Shown here: positions 23,808-34,770 of the stretch, piece after piece
How the letters are laid out: every line of letters begins with the position of its first letter
Numbering within the stretch: the first letter of the stretch is position 1
Origin: Adiantum capillus-veneris
Taxonomy: Eukaryota; Streptophyta; Polypodiopsida; Polypodiales; Pteridaceae
NCBI GenBank assembly: GCA_014529385.2
Contig: CM043949.1
Span: 110,761,977-110,825,976 of the forward strand
DNA length: 64,000 nucleotides
Direction: 5' to 3'
Position numbers and translations under genes: made by a program
The notes under the pieces: model-generated
What the model was told of the DNA's origin: nothing
Database searches by the model: none
What the model saw: the letters and a program-made list of their open reading frames with translations, nothing else

Positions 23808-24528
23808 ATGGTTGAAAATAATAAAGAGAGTATGATTAATGTTGATGCCTTTGATTTTGCACATGATGGTTCTACTAATGATGGTCGTTTGTTTGTGAAT
23901 TATCTTATCTCTAGGCTTCAACAAGCCATGGGAAATCTTGCTCTTCAAGGAGAAATTCAACAACAACTTCACACACATGGTATTCTTCCATTTGCCCAAG
24001 AAGAGAGAGCTCCTAGGAAGACTCTTGGTGATATCTCCAAAAGAGGAGTCTCTATGGGTGATGCGAACAATCTGCTTGAAGAGCTCCAACATCAAGTTGG
24101 GGATGCATCTCCTCCAAAAAAGAGATGTCATGCTTCAAATAAAGAGCCTCCCCCACCAATGGAGAGAAATAGAAGTGAGTATCCAAATAATATTATTGAA
24201 AATGTGGCTCCAAGAAGACAATGATTTCAAATATCTCCAACTCCTCCAAAGAGGAAAAGATCATCCAATAACTCTTCTCATCTCGATTCCAAGAGAGAAG
24301 AAATAACTAACCAAGAAGAAAAAGGAGAGAAGGAGGTCACCCTCTTCTCCATCTTCATCACTCTTCTCTCCCATTGAAAGTAGCGGCTACTCCTAGGAGC
24401 CTAAGAGGAGAGGACATCAAACATCCTCCCTGACAAGCTCAAGAAGTTCAAAGAGGGAGGAAAGAACATCACTTTCCTCATCTACAATGGTGCCTTCGGT
24501 GCCACCAACAAGGTCTTAGCTGTCTGCT
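23808..24528 (+). pseudogene. Element G gag fragment
   Basis: It starts MVENNKESMINVDAFDFAH and matches the Gag N-terminus of B (INVDNFDFAH, RLQQAMGN, THGIL/AHGIL). An Arg-rich segment, VAPRRQ, is followed by TGA at 24,222-24,224. Further downstream, broken frames still match B in KLKKFKEGGK and GAFGATNKVLA. Similarity ends at 24,528, where an unrelated LTR begins. It is useful as an outgroup: it carries Arg where B has its premature stop. Only the first part of Gag remains; there is no pol. Confidence 0.85.
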
Positions 24529-24717
24529 GACAAATGAACACAAGAAAGCTACACCAGTTTTGTGTTATTTAATTTTGATGAGTAGCAGGGATATTTCATA
24601 AGGGTTAAGAGATCATTTTTGGTGGGAATGAGTCTCTAAGGAGGATTGTATAAGAGCCAATTTTTGTAACCCTAAAACAACTTTAGAATTAATCAAACTA
24701 TTGTGTTCATTGTGTCA

Positions 24718-24803
<86 letters not shown>

Positions 24804-25426
24804 CTTATCTCTTTGCTACATGCGCTAGGGAAGAGCTATTGAAAATCAATCACCACCAACAAATTAGCAACAACAAGGGCTATGCTCCAACGCCAAGCTT
24901 GCAAAGTTTCGGCTCTCTCACAAGGTGAGCTCCCACAAGCTTCCGAGTGAGTTATCTTGCAAACTGTGTGTCTGTTTCACAAGTAATTTAAACCGATGGA
25001 TTCACGATGAGTAGAGCTGCATGTTAGGACCATACATGAAAAAAAATGGTGACCTGTAATACATTGTATGTCTTCATATGCATTTGCTGCACGGAGTGGT
25101 TATATGCAAGGTATAGTGTTAGAGTCCACAGGGTAGTGATCTCTGGGTAAGTAGAGTGTGTCCTATGAATTTTGTGCTGATTCTAGCACATTTGGTATTG
25201 ATTCGGAGAGTGTGAGTGTTGTAGGTTGAGTTACATTCATGAGCACATAGGATGTCCAGGTTTAATTTCCTTGAGTAGTGATTGACTTAGAAGGTCAAGT
25301 AGGTGATTGACAACCAACCACTTGTTTCCATGCACCTATGGGTCGAACTTCGTCCTTGGATGACATTTTGTTTGTTGGTCTTGTTCTTGCTATACTAGCT
25401 GTATGTTTGCAGCAACACCGTCACCA
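24529..25426 (+). repeat. LTR J (3' part), family-2-like
   Basis: 24,600-25,010 matches 58,240-58,680: TTTTGTAACCCTAA, the GT/GA microsatellite, GCGCT(A)GGGAAG, GAGCTTCCGAGTGAGTT, GAGTAGAG. It ends in CA just before a weak tRNA-Asp-like PBS. The left boundary is the junction with element G, so the outer end is missing. Confidence 0.6.
24722..24801 (+). repeat. Compound (TG)n(GA)n microsatellite
   Basis: About 51 bp of TG followed by about 29 bp of GA. The homologous LTR near 58,395 carries a GA run at the same place. Open frames across it are artefacts. Confidence 0.97.
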
Positions 25427-25427
25427 T

Positions 25428-25445
25428 TGGGTCTACTGCTGGGGA
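25428..25445 (+). promoter_or_regulatory. Possible degenerate tRNA-Asp PBS of element J
   Basis: TGGGTCTACTGCTGGGGA matches 12 of 18 positions of the tRNA-Asp PBS and sits one base after a CA terminus. This is weak support on its own. Confidence 0.35.
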
Positions 25446-26060
25446 TGAGAACCCTAGGCAGGTGACCTTTAGACTAGTCCTACGAGGCAAAAATCCCTCT
25501 TGTTCGTCAGAGTCTTGTATTTTGATTTTTAAGGTAGGATCTAGGAGTTGGTCTCTCAAGATCTAGAAGAGGTGCTAAGGAGCGTGTGACTCGCCTAGAT
25601 TTTCCACCATAGGTACTATTAGTCATGTTTTAGTGTTTTAAAGTAGATGGAATGCGAGTGATTTGCGAGGTGAAAAAAAAGATAGCTACTCTGTGTGAGC
25701 CAGTGAAGCGGTTTTCTAATCATAAGTACAACACCCCATATGATGTGTAGGAGTAGTTGTAGATATGATATGTTGATTATGATCTAGAGCTATCCATCAC
25801 ATAAATTTTTTCTTGTATGCTTGTTTGCATTTATGATCTCTGAAAAGTTGATTTTTAGGGATACCATGCAATAAACAAGTTTCAGTGGATAATTGTGCAT
25901 GGTTAAATGATGCTGGGCATAAAAGAACACATACTGAAATGCCCCGAGTCTGAATTGCTGGCAAATGATGTCCATTTTGCTTCAAATCAATTTTGGAGCA
26001 TGCACAGATGCACAAAAACATGTAAAGATAAAAAGCAGAAAATCCAGGCAAAATTTGTAA
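25446..26060. other. Non-coding stretch downstream of LTR J
   Basis: No open frame with recognisable similarity. It may be leader of J that merges into the ~288-bp repeat array. Confidence 0.4.
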
Positions 26061-27000
26061 CTAAAGTAAATAATCATGATTATTTAGAGCTGGGGATTTT
26101 TTTCAACTTTTTCCATTTTTGACATCATAGGCTTGAGACATGTGGCATTTAGATACTCTGAGTGAAGTGTGGGCTCATTTGAGTGCACAGGGTGAAAATG
26201 GCGTTAGATTTAGGCTTCGGACTCTGAAACAATAGATATAAAGGAATTTTGGGTTTTTGTGATCCAAATGTGATCAAACTTAATTGGTAGGCTTGGAACA
26301 TCATGTACTTTGGTCCCATAAGGTCAAAGTTGAAATTTGAGCTCATCTTGGTGAAAAAGTAAATAATCACGATTATTAACTTTTTCAACAAATTAGACAT
26401 TTTTTGGTGCCAGATGGTTCTAGACATGACAGGCTAGCCTCTATGTGAGATATGGGGTGATTTGGATCAAAAAATGTGAGAGTTAACTCAAAATTTGGAC
26501 AGAAAATCCTTTAGTGCACTTTTTGACAAAATCTGAGATTCTGTTGATCTTTTGGGCTCATACTTCACATATAACATGTGATAGATGTGTAAAAGTGATA
26601 GGTGAAGTGACAAGATAATTTTCAAGCCAAATATGCACAAAAGTAAATAATCGCGATTATTACAACAGTCACCTTTTTTGCATGAAAAGATAATTTGATG
26701 ACCTAAACATCTTTAATACATCTAAAACAAGTCCTAAAATGAATTTGGTAAGGTTTGGTCGAGTCGGCATCACTTCCTACTCTTGTCGACTCTGAAATCA
26801 CTGGTTTGTGTTACTACTTGGTGTGTAGAGTTGGTCGGTCACTTTTGAAGCCATGGACTTGTCCATTATATAGTCTTGATGCTGCTAATCTAGTTTGGGC
26901 TCATTTGGAGTCAGTTTGACTTCATATATCAAATTTGACACTTTGTAGCCTTTGAGTGTGTTTCCTGTTGTTAGCTTGCCTTGACTATTTTTCTTGAAAC
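26061..27000 (+). repeat. ~288-bp tandem repeat, array 1 (about 3 units)
   Basis: Three copies of a palindromic core (AGTAAATAATC followed by its near complement GATTATT...) start at 26,065, 26,358 and 26,642, spacings 293 and 284 bp. Flanks are homologous to array 2 at 38.2-39.3 kb: TTGTGATCCAAAT lies about 97 bp before the core in both arrays, in the same orientation. Units are strongly diverged outside the core. Confidence 0.75.
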
Positions 27001-27902
27001 CTTTTAGGTACATTGTGTATAGACCTTGTCCCTACCCATGGAGTCAGAATCAAATTCTAGCATGTGGCAAAAACCTAGATTATTTACTTGGGGAGCCCTC
27101 GACCCTTGCCAAATAGTCATCTAATGATATGGAAGTACTCTATTATCTAGGGGCATGCTACAGTTCAAGTCTCGTCCAATTCGGTTGAGCTGACACGCTG
27201 CTATGGTCATTTTTGTATCGTAGGCATCGTACATAGCTGAGATTCTACCGTTTTTTCCCTGGGCCTAGACTTGCTACTGGACCATATATAAATGTTCTTT
27301 GATAAGTTTAGAACTTACCCCTCATGTCTCGTATGAGACGGCACCAAAAATGGGTGACTGTGGACTCCAAAAATTGCGCGTGAAGAAGGTAGAAAGTTCT
27401 CTCCTCCAAGAGTGACTAGTGAAAATGAGGTGATTTTGGGTTACCTTGGATATCTATACTTGGACTTCCCAAACTATTTTTCCCCAGATTTCCCTGTTAG
27501 TCCTATTAGGCCGTGAAATCTATGTTACACTCAAAAATTTCTTCAATCGGACTCAGTTAGCTCATTCTGCAAGAATTTGCAAAAGTAGGCCTTGGCGGCC
27601 TAATTTAGGCTTCCCGCTTCCATCTGTCGTTTTGATTGAAAGTTTTTTGTGCTTGTCCACCTTGTTTTTCTGATCATTAGCGTCTCTTCAGTTTCTCCAT
27701 TTGAGCTCATTTGCTATTTATTATTAATTTTTGATTGTTTATTGAAAAAATCAAAGAAAATAATAAAACGCACTAAAACAAAAAAGTGAAAAATCAATGA
27801 TTAAGAAAATCCATTGAAAAACACTACTTTTTACTTTTTTGTGGATTTCTTCATTTTTGAGTTCCAATATCAAGAAAAGTGATAAATGAGCAAAGAAGGC
27901 TA
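27001..27902. other. Unassigned non-coding stretch
   Basis: AT-rich, with no recognisable coding similarity. A TATA-like CCATATATAAATG lies near 27,281 on the + strand, but nothing downstream shows a gene. Confidence 0.4.
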
Positions 27903-28174
27903 TTTTTGATGTATTTTTTGATAGTATATACACTATTTACACTCATCGGGGAGATGTTATCAGATAAAATTCTCCTGTTGATGATTTTCAAGGGAATTAT
28001 TACGTAATTTTTCAGAAAACCACACGTTAACATCCAACTTTTTGATGTATTTTTTGATAGTATATACACTATTTACACTCATCGGGGAGATGTTATGAGA
28101 TAAAATTCTCCTGTTGATGATTTTTAAGGGAATTATTAGGTAATTTTTTAGAAAACCACACGTTAACATCCAAC
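27903..28174. repeat. 136-bp tandem duplication (2 copies)
   Basis: Two nearly identical copies with period 136 (GATAGTATATACACTATTTA at 27,920 and 28,056; CACACGTTAACATCCAAC at the end of each). It directly abuts the purine tract (in minus orientation) at the end of element H, so it may be the duplicated start of a 3' LTR. It does not match the 5' LTR of H at 40.7 kb. Confidence 0.9.
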
Positions 28175-28202
28175 TTTTTTCCTCCCTCATCAAACATTGC
28201 CC

Positions 28203-28820
28203 TTAATTAGTAAAGTTCCCTTCCACCCCTCCTGGATGGAGTACTCCGGGATGACTGTGTGCATGGGTTGAACAATTGTGTCTATGCATAGCCATGGTTG
28301 GCTCTACCATGCTCTGAAGATCAATGCAATTTAAACTAGTATGTGGTGGAAGAGTTGGATCTTGAGTAGTTAACTCAAGGGTTTCCGTGGTCGAGGTTTC
28401 TTGTTGATGTTTTTTAAATAGCAAATTCTGTAATTTTTGTGCTCTTTGTCCGATTGTACCATCTAGATGCTTTGGCACACTGATTTTCCAAGCTGTAGGT
28501 ATCAATGATGATGGTTGTTGAGATTTAACTCTCCATTGGTATCTTGGTTTCTCGTTGATGAACAATTGTGGTTGAGTGTTTTGAGACTTAACTTTCCACT
28601 ACTTCATCGGCTTTGCAACTTTTGGAGAAGATAAATGCTCATTTTTCCTCCAAACCCAGCTAGTTTTAGTTTCTCTTCTGAAATATGTTTTTCATTGAGT
28701 TGTCAGATGTGAAACTTTCTTCGGTATGGTAGATGAGTTTTTAGGCACCCAAATTTGAGACGGCTTGTCCTTGAGTTGTGCTTTTGGTACCCAAATTTAC
28801 CTGACTCCTTGGATGCTACT
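28203..28820 (-). pseudogene. Element H C-terminal segment with Trp-rich repeats
   Basis: The last open stretch (28,565 to 28,203) ends GGVEGNFTN at a stop just before the purine tract. In two linked stretches of the same reading direction, a motif of Trp plus hydrophobic/basic residues recurs six times: IWVPK, IWVPK, SWVWRK, WKVKSQ, WRVKSQ, AWKISVPK, spaced about 14-30 residues. Stops at several points show decay. I do not recognise the domain. Its place after the second protease-like segment and before the purine tract suggests the C-terminal end of the polyprotein or a separate 3' ORF. Confidence 0.5.
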
Positions 28821-28889
28821 TGTAGCAGTTGCTTTGTCTAGAGGTTGACTTAGATTGATGACTCCCTTGTTTCTTCTGTGGGTGACCTC

Positions 28890-29562
28890 TTTTCAATTCC
28901 TCTTTTCTCGGTGCAATTGGAACGATGACTTGTCCTCCTTTAGGTGATAGCTTGAGTTGATTGGTGTTCCAGTATGGTATTGCCTTGTATGTTCACATCC
29001 ATGAGATTCCAAGAATCATTGTTTCATTCATATGTTCATCTGGTATGCATACAAATTGATGAGGGCATGAACATCCATGTACTATCACATTCAAGTTGAC
29101 TACTCCCAATGCCGATGTCGGGTTTTTGTTGCATCCTTTGATAGCCAATATTCCCAATGCTAAAGACTGATTCGTTGCTTTCTTGTACCTGGAATATTTG
29201 ACTGCATTCATTCAAGCTCCGGTATCTACGAGTGCATTTGTGCTATGATTGTTCAGTTGTACTTTGATGCGAAGGTCCATTCCATGTAGCCATTCATCAT
29301 CTGTTGACACTACATCATTCTTCAATTCCCATAGTCTTTCATTTGGTTCTAAAGTGTTGATGGGAATAGGAGTTTGTTGATTTTTGAAAGTAGCTTTTCT
29401 CTTAAGTATCCGAAGTTGAGCTTCCTCTTGGGCTTCATCAATAACCTGTTGTTGTTTCAGCTTTCTCTGCTTTTTTGCATGCATCTTTTCTAGCAAATCA
29501 TTGGTTAGTGGTTGCCACCAATGGTACTTCTTTAAGCGACATCCACTAATCCAGTTAGCCAT
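28890..29562 (-). pseudogene. Element H: integrase tail extension and second retropepsin-like domain
   Basis: The frame continues directly from the integrase C-terminus (SGLVKFSTLDGEPMANWISG) into a Lys/Gln-rich helix-like stretch (29,520-29,380) and then a retropepsin pattern: HGMDLRIKVQLNNHSTNALV, active-site DTGA (Asp codon 29,224-29,226), MNAVKYSRY, a long middle segment, MILGISWM (near 29,000), then LKLSPKGGQVIVPI. Spacing between DTGA and ILG fits a retropepsin. TGA at 29,212-29,214 directly after DTGA and another after ISWM break it. The canonical protease of H lies 4.5 kb upstream, so this is an extra copy of the fold. The integrase-tail extension is also seen in copy I at 63,850-64,000, so it is not a chance join in H alone. 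Confidence 0.6.
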
Positions 29563-30878
29563 TGGTTCACCATCTAGAGTGGAAAACTTAACTAATCCAC
29601 TTGGGGATACATCTTCAATGATAAACGGTTCGTTTTCCTTTTTCTTGAACTTGGGAATGTGTTCCTTAAGGGAATGAACTAAAACTAGGTCCCCTTTTTT
29701 GAAGATTTTTGTGACTAGATGTGAATCAAAGAATTGTTTTTTCTTTCATTTTTGTGCATAGATGTGAGCTACAATTGTTAGCCTTTGCTCATCAAGCTTT
29801 TCTAAATCTTCAAGCCTCTCTAGCATTTTATGTCCGGTCCCTTCAAGATCTTTAGCTACCCTTAGTGTCGGCAATAGAAATTCTATCGGTAGTATGTCAT
29901 CAAGACCATAAACAAGATTAAAGGGTGTAACATTCAAAGCTGTCTTGAATGAAACTCTATAAGCCCACAGAGTGGCATGCAGATTCATTTTCCAATCAGT
30001 TCGTCCTATTTCGTCAATACCAAGCTAAGAATTTTATTCGTGTACTCACCTTGTCCATTTTCTTGTGGATGATATGGAGCGGATTTGTTATGGATGACCA
30101 TAGATTCATTCAGCAAATACTCAATTACCTTATTGAGGAAATGAGATCCCCTATCACTGATAATTTCTATTGGAAGTCCATATCTTGTGAATACATTCTC
30201 ATACAAGAATGCAACTGTGGTTCTAGCATCATTCTTTCTAGTTTCCTTAGCCTCTACCCACTTGGTCAAATAGTCCGTAGCTACAATGATATATTGAGCT
30301 TGAGTTCTATAAGCAGGTGGTTGTATTGGCCCAACAAAATCTATGCCCCATTTTGCAAAAGCTCTAGCCCCTATCATTGGTCTTAAAGGCATGTTATTTA
30401 CCTTGGTTGGCATTTTTTCCTGTTGGCATGCATCACACCTTTGAACATATTCTTTGGTGTTTACAAAAGTGTTGGCTACCATATGCCTGCCATTAAAATT
30501 GCTCTAGCGGTGGTTTCACTAGAAAAGTGACCTCCAGCTAATCCAACATGTGCTTGTTCTAGGGTGGGGATATATTCGTCTTCATTTGCGTAGAGATGCA
30601 AATGTTGATCCTTTCCTCTTTGATATAATTGGTTCCCAATAAGAGCATAGTCTCCTGGTTCTAGCTCTTTGGCGGCGTTTACTCATATCCTCTAGAACTG
30701 TTCTATTTGATAAGTAAGCAACTAGATAGTTACTCCACTTAGGAACAAGTGAAACTTGAAATAATGTCATGTGAGGTATGGGTGCTTGCTTCTGGAATTG
30801 AAGATAGTTTTTTACAAATGAGTGAACATCACTTCTCATGGTTGGCCAAAATACTCCAAGTCTCAAGATCCGTTGCAT
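29563..30878 (-). pseudogene. Element H integrase
   Basis: The zinc-binding region is decayed (30,878-30,582: GVFWPTMRSDVHSFVKN; then CDACQQEK near 30,425). The catalytic core is clear: WGIDFVGP (Asp near 30,340), IISDRGSHF (Asp near 30,150), ENGQGEYTNK (Glu near 30,050), so D,D,E is intact. The C-terminal part continues through 29,988-29,746 (AYRVSFKTALNVTPFNLVYG, typical of plant Ty3 integrase). Frameshifts near 30,480-30,590 and 30,000 separate the blocks. Copy I carries a homologous but more broken core at 62,980-63,520. Confidence 0.82.
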
Positions 30879-30980
30879 AGGTTGGTCTTCCGCAAAGTGA
30901 AGTCCTACTATGGTAATGTGTGCTTGATTTAGGTATTGGGTTTTCTCCTTAGGATTAATACAAAAAAGTAATATTCCATC

Positions 30981-31699
30981 TCAATTTCTTTTGTATAACC
31001 TTCCAACTAGTAATTGATACATAGCTAATTGCCCAATTAATCTTGGTGGAATAAGAAGTGGTATTTGGGAATCCACTTGATCTATGGTCATCAGTGAAAC
31101 CATATTTTTTGACCAATGGGATATCATCTCCATGAAGAACAGATATGCATTTGGTAGATCGTCGTCTACCCCTTTTGGTGATTCTCCTAAAATAATCCTC
31201 AATAAATGATCCGCTCTTTGGTGTGTGGTGTCCCTTTTTTTTACAACTACAGTGAAATCAATTTCCAAAAGAATGATGAACCATCTCACTATTCGTCCTT
31301 TGTTGCATGGGTTGTTGACCAAGTACAATAAAGCTTGGTGGTCCACAAAGAATACAAATTTGTTGGCTAATAGATAATGTCTATACTTTTTTATGGCATA
31401 GATCATCCCTAGTCCTTCTCTTTGATGATTGTATAGTTTTTCTTTGCCACATTCAATTGTCTACTAGCATAAGAAATAGGAAAATCAATTTTTTGGTCTC
31501 TTGGTTGAGCTAATATACACCCAATGGCAAAATTGGAAGCATCTATATGTATATGAAATATCTTATTCCAATATGGCGCTTTCAATATTGTGGCTGGAGT
31601 GAGAGCTTGTTTAAGCTTCATGAAGGATTCTTCACACTCATCAGTCCATACAAAGAGTGTAATCAGGCCATACATGGGTTTTGTAATTATAGCATACAT
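30981..31699 (-). pseudogene. Element H RNase H
   Basis: HIHIDASNFAIGCILAQ (31,550-31,500) holds the first Asp, NYTIIKEKD the region of the catalytic Glu, and FFVDHQALLYLV the next Asp. RADHLL precedes the linker to integrase. A break near 31,407 splits the domain. Upstream WTDECEESFMKLKQ is the connection from RT. Confidence 0.82.
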
Positions 31700-31708
31700 G
31701 TAAATGAA

Positions 31709-32560
31709 TCATTTGTAATATCCACAATGTCCCATGAAAGCTTGAACCCCTTTGATTGTTGTCGATCTGGGCAATTCAGTAACATGAATTTTATCCATAT
31801 CGATCGATATGCGATTTTTAGACGCTATATGTCCAATAATTTTTCCTTGTTTGCCTATAAAGGTGCTCTTTTCAAGATTTAAGTGAATCCTGTAAAGTCT
31901 ACATTTCTCAAATACCTTTTTGAGGTGTTCAAAATGATCAACTTGGATTGATGAATGTACACATAGATCATCCATATATACGTCTAAGAAATTCCTAAGA
32001 TATTCTTTGCTCATCAACCTTTGGAAGGTGGTAGGAGCATTAGTTAACCCAAAAGGCATAACCCTATAGACAAAAATACCCCATTCCGTTGCAAAGACAG
32101 TTTTATGGTGATCTTTGGGATCAACCAAAAGTTGATTGTACCCTGAAAATCTATCTAAAAAGCTGTAATCCTGCAACTCGTTCTAAAAACATGCTCGGGT
32201 GATTGGAAGAGGATAGTTGTCTCTAATGGTGGTTGCATTCACTTTTTTGAGATTGACACACACTCTTAATTTTCTATTTTTCTTGGATACTACCACAATT
32301 GGAGACACCCAGGCTGTGTGTTCAATTTCATATATGAATTCGGATTCCTTGAGCTTTTCTATCTCTTCTTTGATCTTTCTGGCAAATGTTTCATTATAAG
32401 TATATGGCCTTTGTCTACTTGGCTTCACATCATCTCTCATAGGTATGGCATGTTGACCGATTTTTAGATCAACACCCTTAAAATCCTTATAAGACCAAGC
32501 AAAAATATCTCGGTATTCTTTTAGTAAGCTTAGCAGAATCTCTTCTTCTTCTTCTGTCAA
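31709..32560 (-). pseudogene. Element H reverse transcriptase
   Basis: Thumb-to-finger order on the minus strand: YRDIFAWSYKDFKGVDLKIG, IEHTAWVSPIVVV, RVCVNLKKVNATTIRDNYPLP, a stop near 32,181, then FSGYNQ, YRVMPFGLTNAP and the active-site motif VYMDDLCVH near 31,970 (YMDD intact). MGHCGYYK ends the block. The substitution CVNLKKVN for the usual CVDYR is shared with copy I (CVNLKKVN at 61,160), so it is ancestral to this family. One stop and frame shift separate the two halves. Confidence 0.88.
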
Positions 32561-33588
32561 GTCATTTGCAATGTAGGAAGGTCTAGGTTCTTCTCCTGGA
32601 TTTGGCTAGATCTATCTTCTTTGCATTTTCAGATCCTTCATAGGACTCACCCTATTTTCTTAGTTCCCTTACAAGTTGTTCGACTATGATCTTTTGATCT
32701 TGGAGAGTATATTTCTTGTAATGGGATGGAACACTCATTACATCTTTAATCTCTTCCTCGATTGTTTTCATTTCAGTGGTATACATCTCCTTTAGAGCTT
32801 TCTTCAACTCTTGATATTTCTTCTTTCAATCATGTCGTGTTATGGATGAATCATCATCTAGGTGTTTAGGTTTGGAATGAGTTTCCTTTCTCATTTTCCT
32901 TGATGTCTTTGATGTCCCTAGTTTGTTTTCTAAAGGATATCTAACCGTGATTTTCTCTTTGACACAATCGTGTGCATCTATCTGCATCAAAAAATGCATT
33001 CTGCTAGAAACTAATGGCATAGGTCTAGATTGCAAGTTTTTGGTCTCTCTTTTTCTTCTATACCATTTTTGCTTCCTAGATTTTTGGTTTGGAAAGTCAA
33101 AAAACTTTTCCTCCCCTCCTTTTATGAGTAATTTGGCTCTCACATGTTCTTTTTTTGATCCAGAATCATCAAATGTAGCTGAATGTTCTTGTTGAGCTTT
33201 TAGTAAGTCCTTGGGTTCCTGAACTTCATCTTCAATGTGAATGGTCGAAAATTTATATGGGAATTATGTCATAGCCATCCTCATTGCAAAATTGACTTGG
33301 CATAGATGTATTCACACACACATCCATCGTTGTCGAAATTTGAGTTGATTCAAATGGCTCAAACAAATGCTCCGGAAAGGGTTCTGGTATATATGCTTCA
33401 TCTGTGCAATCCCTTTCTATGATACATTCTTCTCATTTTAAACTCCTGTTTTCTGAGGGTTCACACATCCAAATAGGCATGTCTTTGTTTAACCAAGACA
33501 AAAGCTTTGATTCAGCTGAAGAGACTGAGTTAAATTCTTGTGTGGGCATTTTCATGACATCTCTATAAGTGAGATCTTTAAATTTAGT
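32561..33588 (-). pseudogene. Element H protease-RT linker, decayed
   Basis: Broken frames between protease and RT. A segment around 33,300-33,480 matches copy I at 60,050-60,210 (EEC, AYIPEPF / EYIPKPF, LFEPFE / SFEPLE, MDVC / LDVC), so it is real but low-conservation polyprotein. No enzyme motif. Confidence 0.6.
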
Positions 33589-34068
33589 TTAACCCTTGTG
33601 ATTGATCCCACTTGCTTCAAATACAGGTAATTGTTTCCCCAGTCTTGGATGTACTTGCCACATGAATGGTCTTCCCAAGATGATTTCATAGTTAAGTTTC
33701 TTTCCAAAGTCCACTATTGAAAAAGTATGTTGATAATCAATTCCACAGGAACTAACTATCAATCTTTCAAGCAATCCTAAGGTTTTTTTGATGTGTCCAT
33801 CTGCCAATTGTAATTTCATTCGCGTTTGTCTAATGGTCGATTTTCCCTATGATTCCCATACTGCTCTTGTGGCTCTAGCTATGCTTGTTCCACTGTCCAG
33901 TACTGCTATGGTCTCTACATCATTATATCTCACCGAAAGGGTTGTGTTTCTTTCTTTCCCTTTGTAATATTCTTCAACTTTGTTCATTGGGATGGATCTA
34001 ATCTCCTTGCTATCCAGTTCATGTTTCAATTTTCCCAATTTTTTTGAGATCATCCCTGTTATTCCCAC
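33589..34068 (-). pseudogene. Element H canonical protease (upstream of RT)
   Basis: VRYNDVETIAVLDSGTSIA carries the active site DSGT (33,886-33,897); MKLQLADGHIKK and YEIILGRPFM follow in order. Copy I has DSGAGVAI and ILGRPFM at the same places. A stop and frameshift lie near 33,840. This is the normal position for a Ty3/gypsy protease. Confidence 0.82.
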
Positions 34069-34194
34069 CTTCTCTAGAGTTTTTTGTAAATCATTCCATA
34101 AATATGGTCTGATTTTTAATTGTTATCCTAAAGTAAGAGTGCATTGAATGGGTGTAGACATGATTGAATGGACGTTGTCTACCTCTAGGATATG

Positions 34195-34770
34195 TTACAC
34201 TCTTTTTACTTGAGTGGTTTTACACACTATGGATTCATCTTCGTTGTCTCCTAAGTAAGAGGGTAGTGTTTTTAGAGTCAATGGTTTAGACATTCTTGAT
34301 GTTTCAGATCCACAATCCCCATACAAGGATTTTACAACATTATCCATATCAAGAGATAAATTGTCTAACCAAACTTCCTCTATAGGGGATGACTTCAAAG
34401 TTATGCTCCCATCATTAATCTCTCTTACTTTTTTCCATAAATGTCATGGCCAGTCTTCGTCCACAAATGGAATTCCATCTAATGCATTTTCAATGTCAGG
34501 CAATATGAGTTTTGGCTCTTTAGTTTCAAGGTGGGGTTATACCACCACTTGCGGTTTCTCTTTATTGGTTTCCACCACAAGCTCCTCCGGTTTTGCTATA
34601 CACTCAAGCTTGGGTTTTTGTTTTTCCAGCATTTCTTGAGTAATTCTTACCAAATTTTGATAAGCTTCAAGCTTAGCTGCTTCCATATCTGGAGAAGGAT
34701 AGTTTTTCCATTTGTTTTTCATGTTTTGGCTTGCTTTAATTTCCTGCTTGGTAAGCTTCCAAGGCTGCAT
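34195..34770 (-). pseudogene. Element H post-nucleocapsid linker
   Basis: Two open blocks (34,770-34,537 and 34,398-34,195) rich in Lys and Glu. KNKWKNYPSPDMEAAKLEAY matches copy I KNKWITYPYAELEKQRLEIC at 58,709 onward, confirming that both belong to one family. No enzyme motif. Confidence 0.6.

Noticed and set aside
28203..29562. env-like gene downstream of integrase in H
   Set aside because: Athila-type elements can carry an env-like ORF there, but no signal peptide or transmembrane segment is visible and the motifs fit a retropepsin instead.
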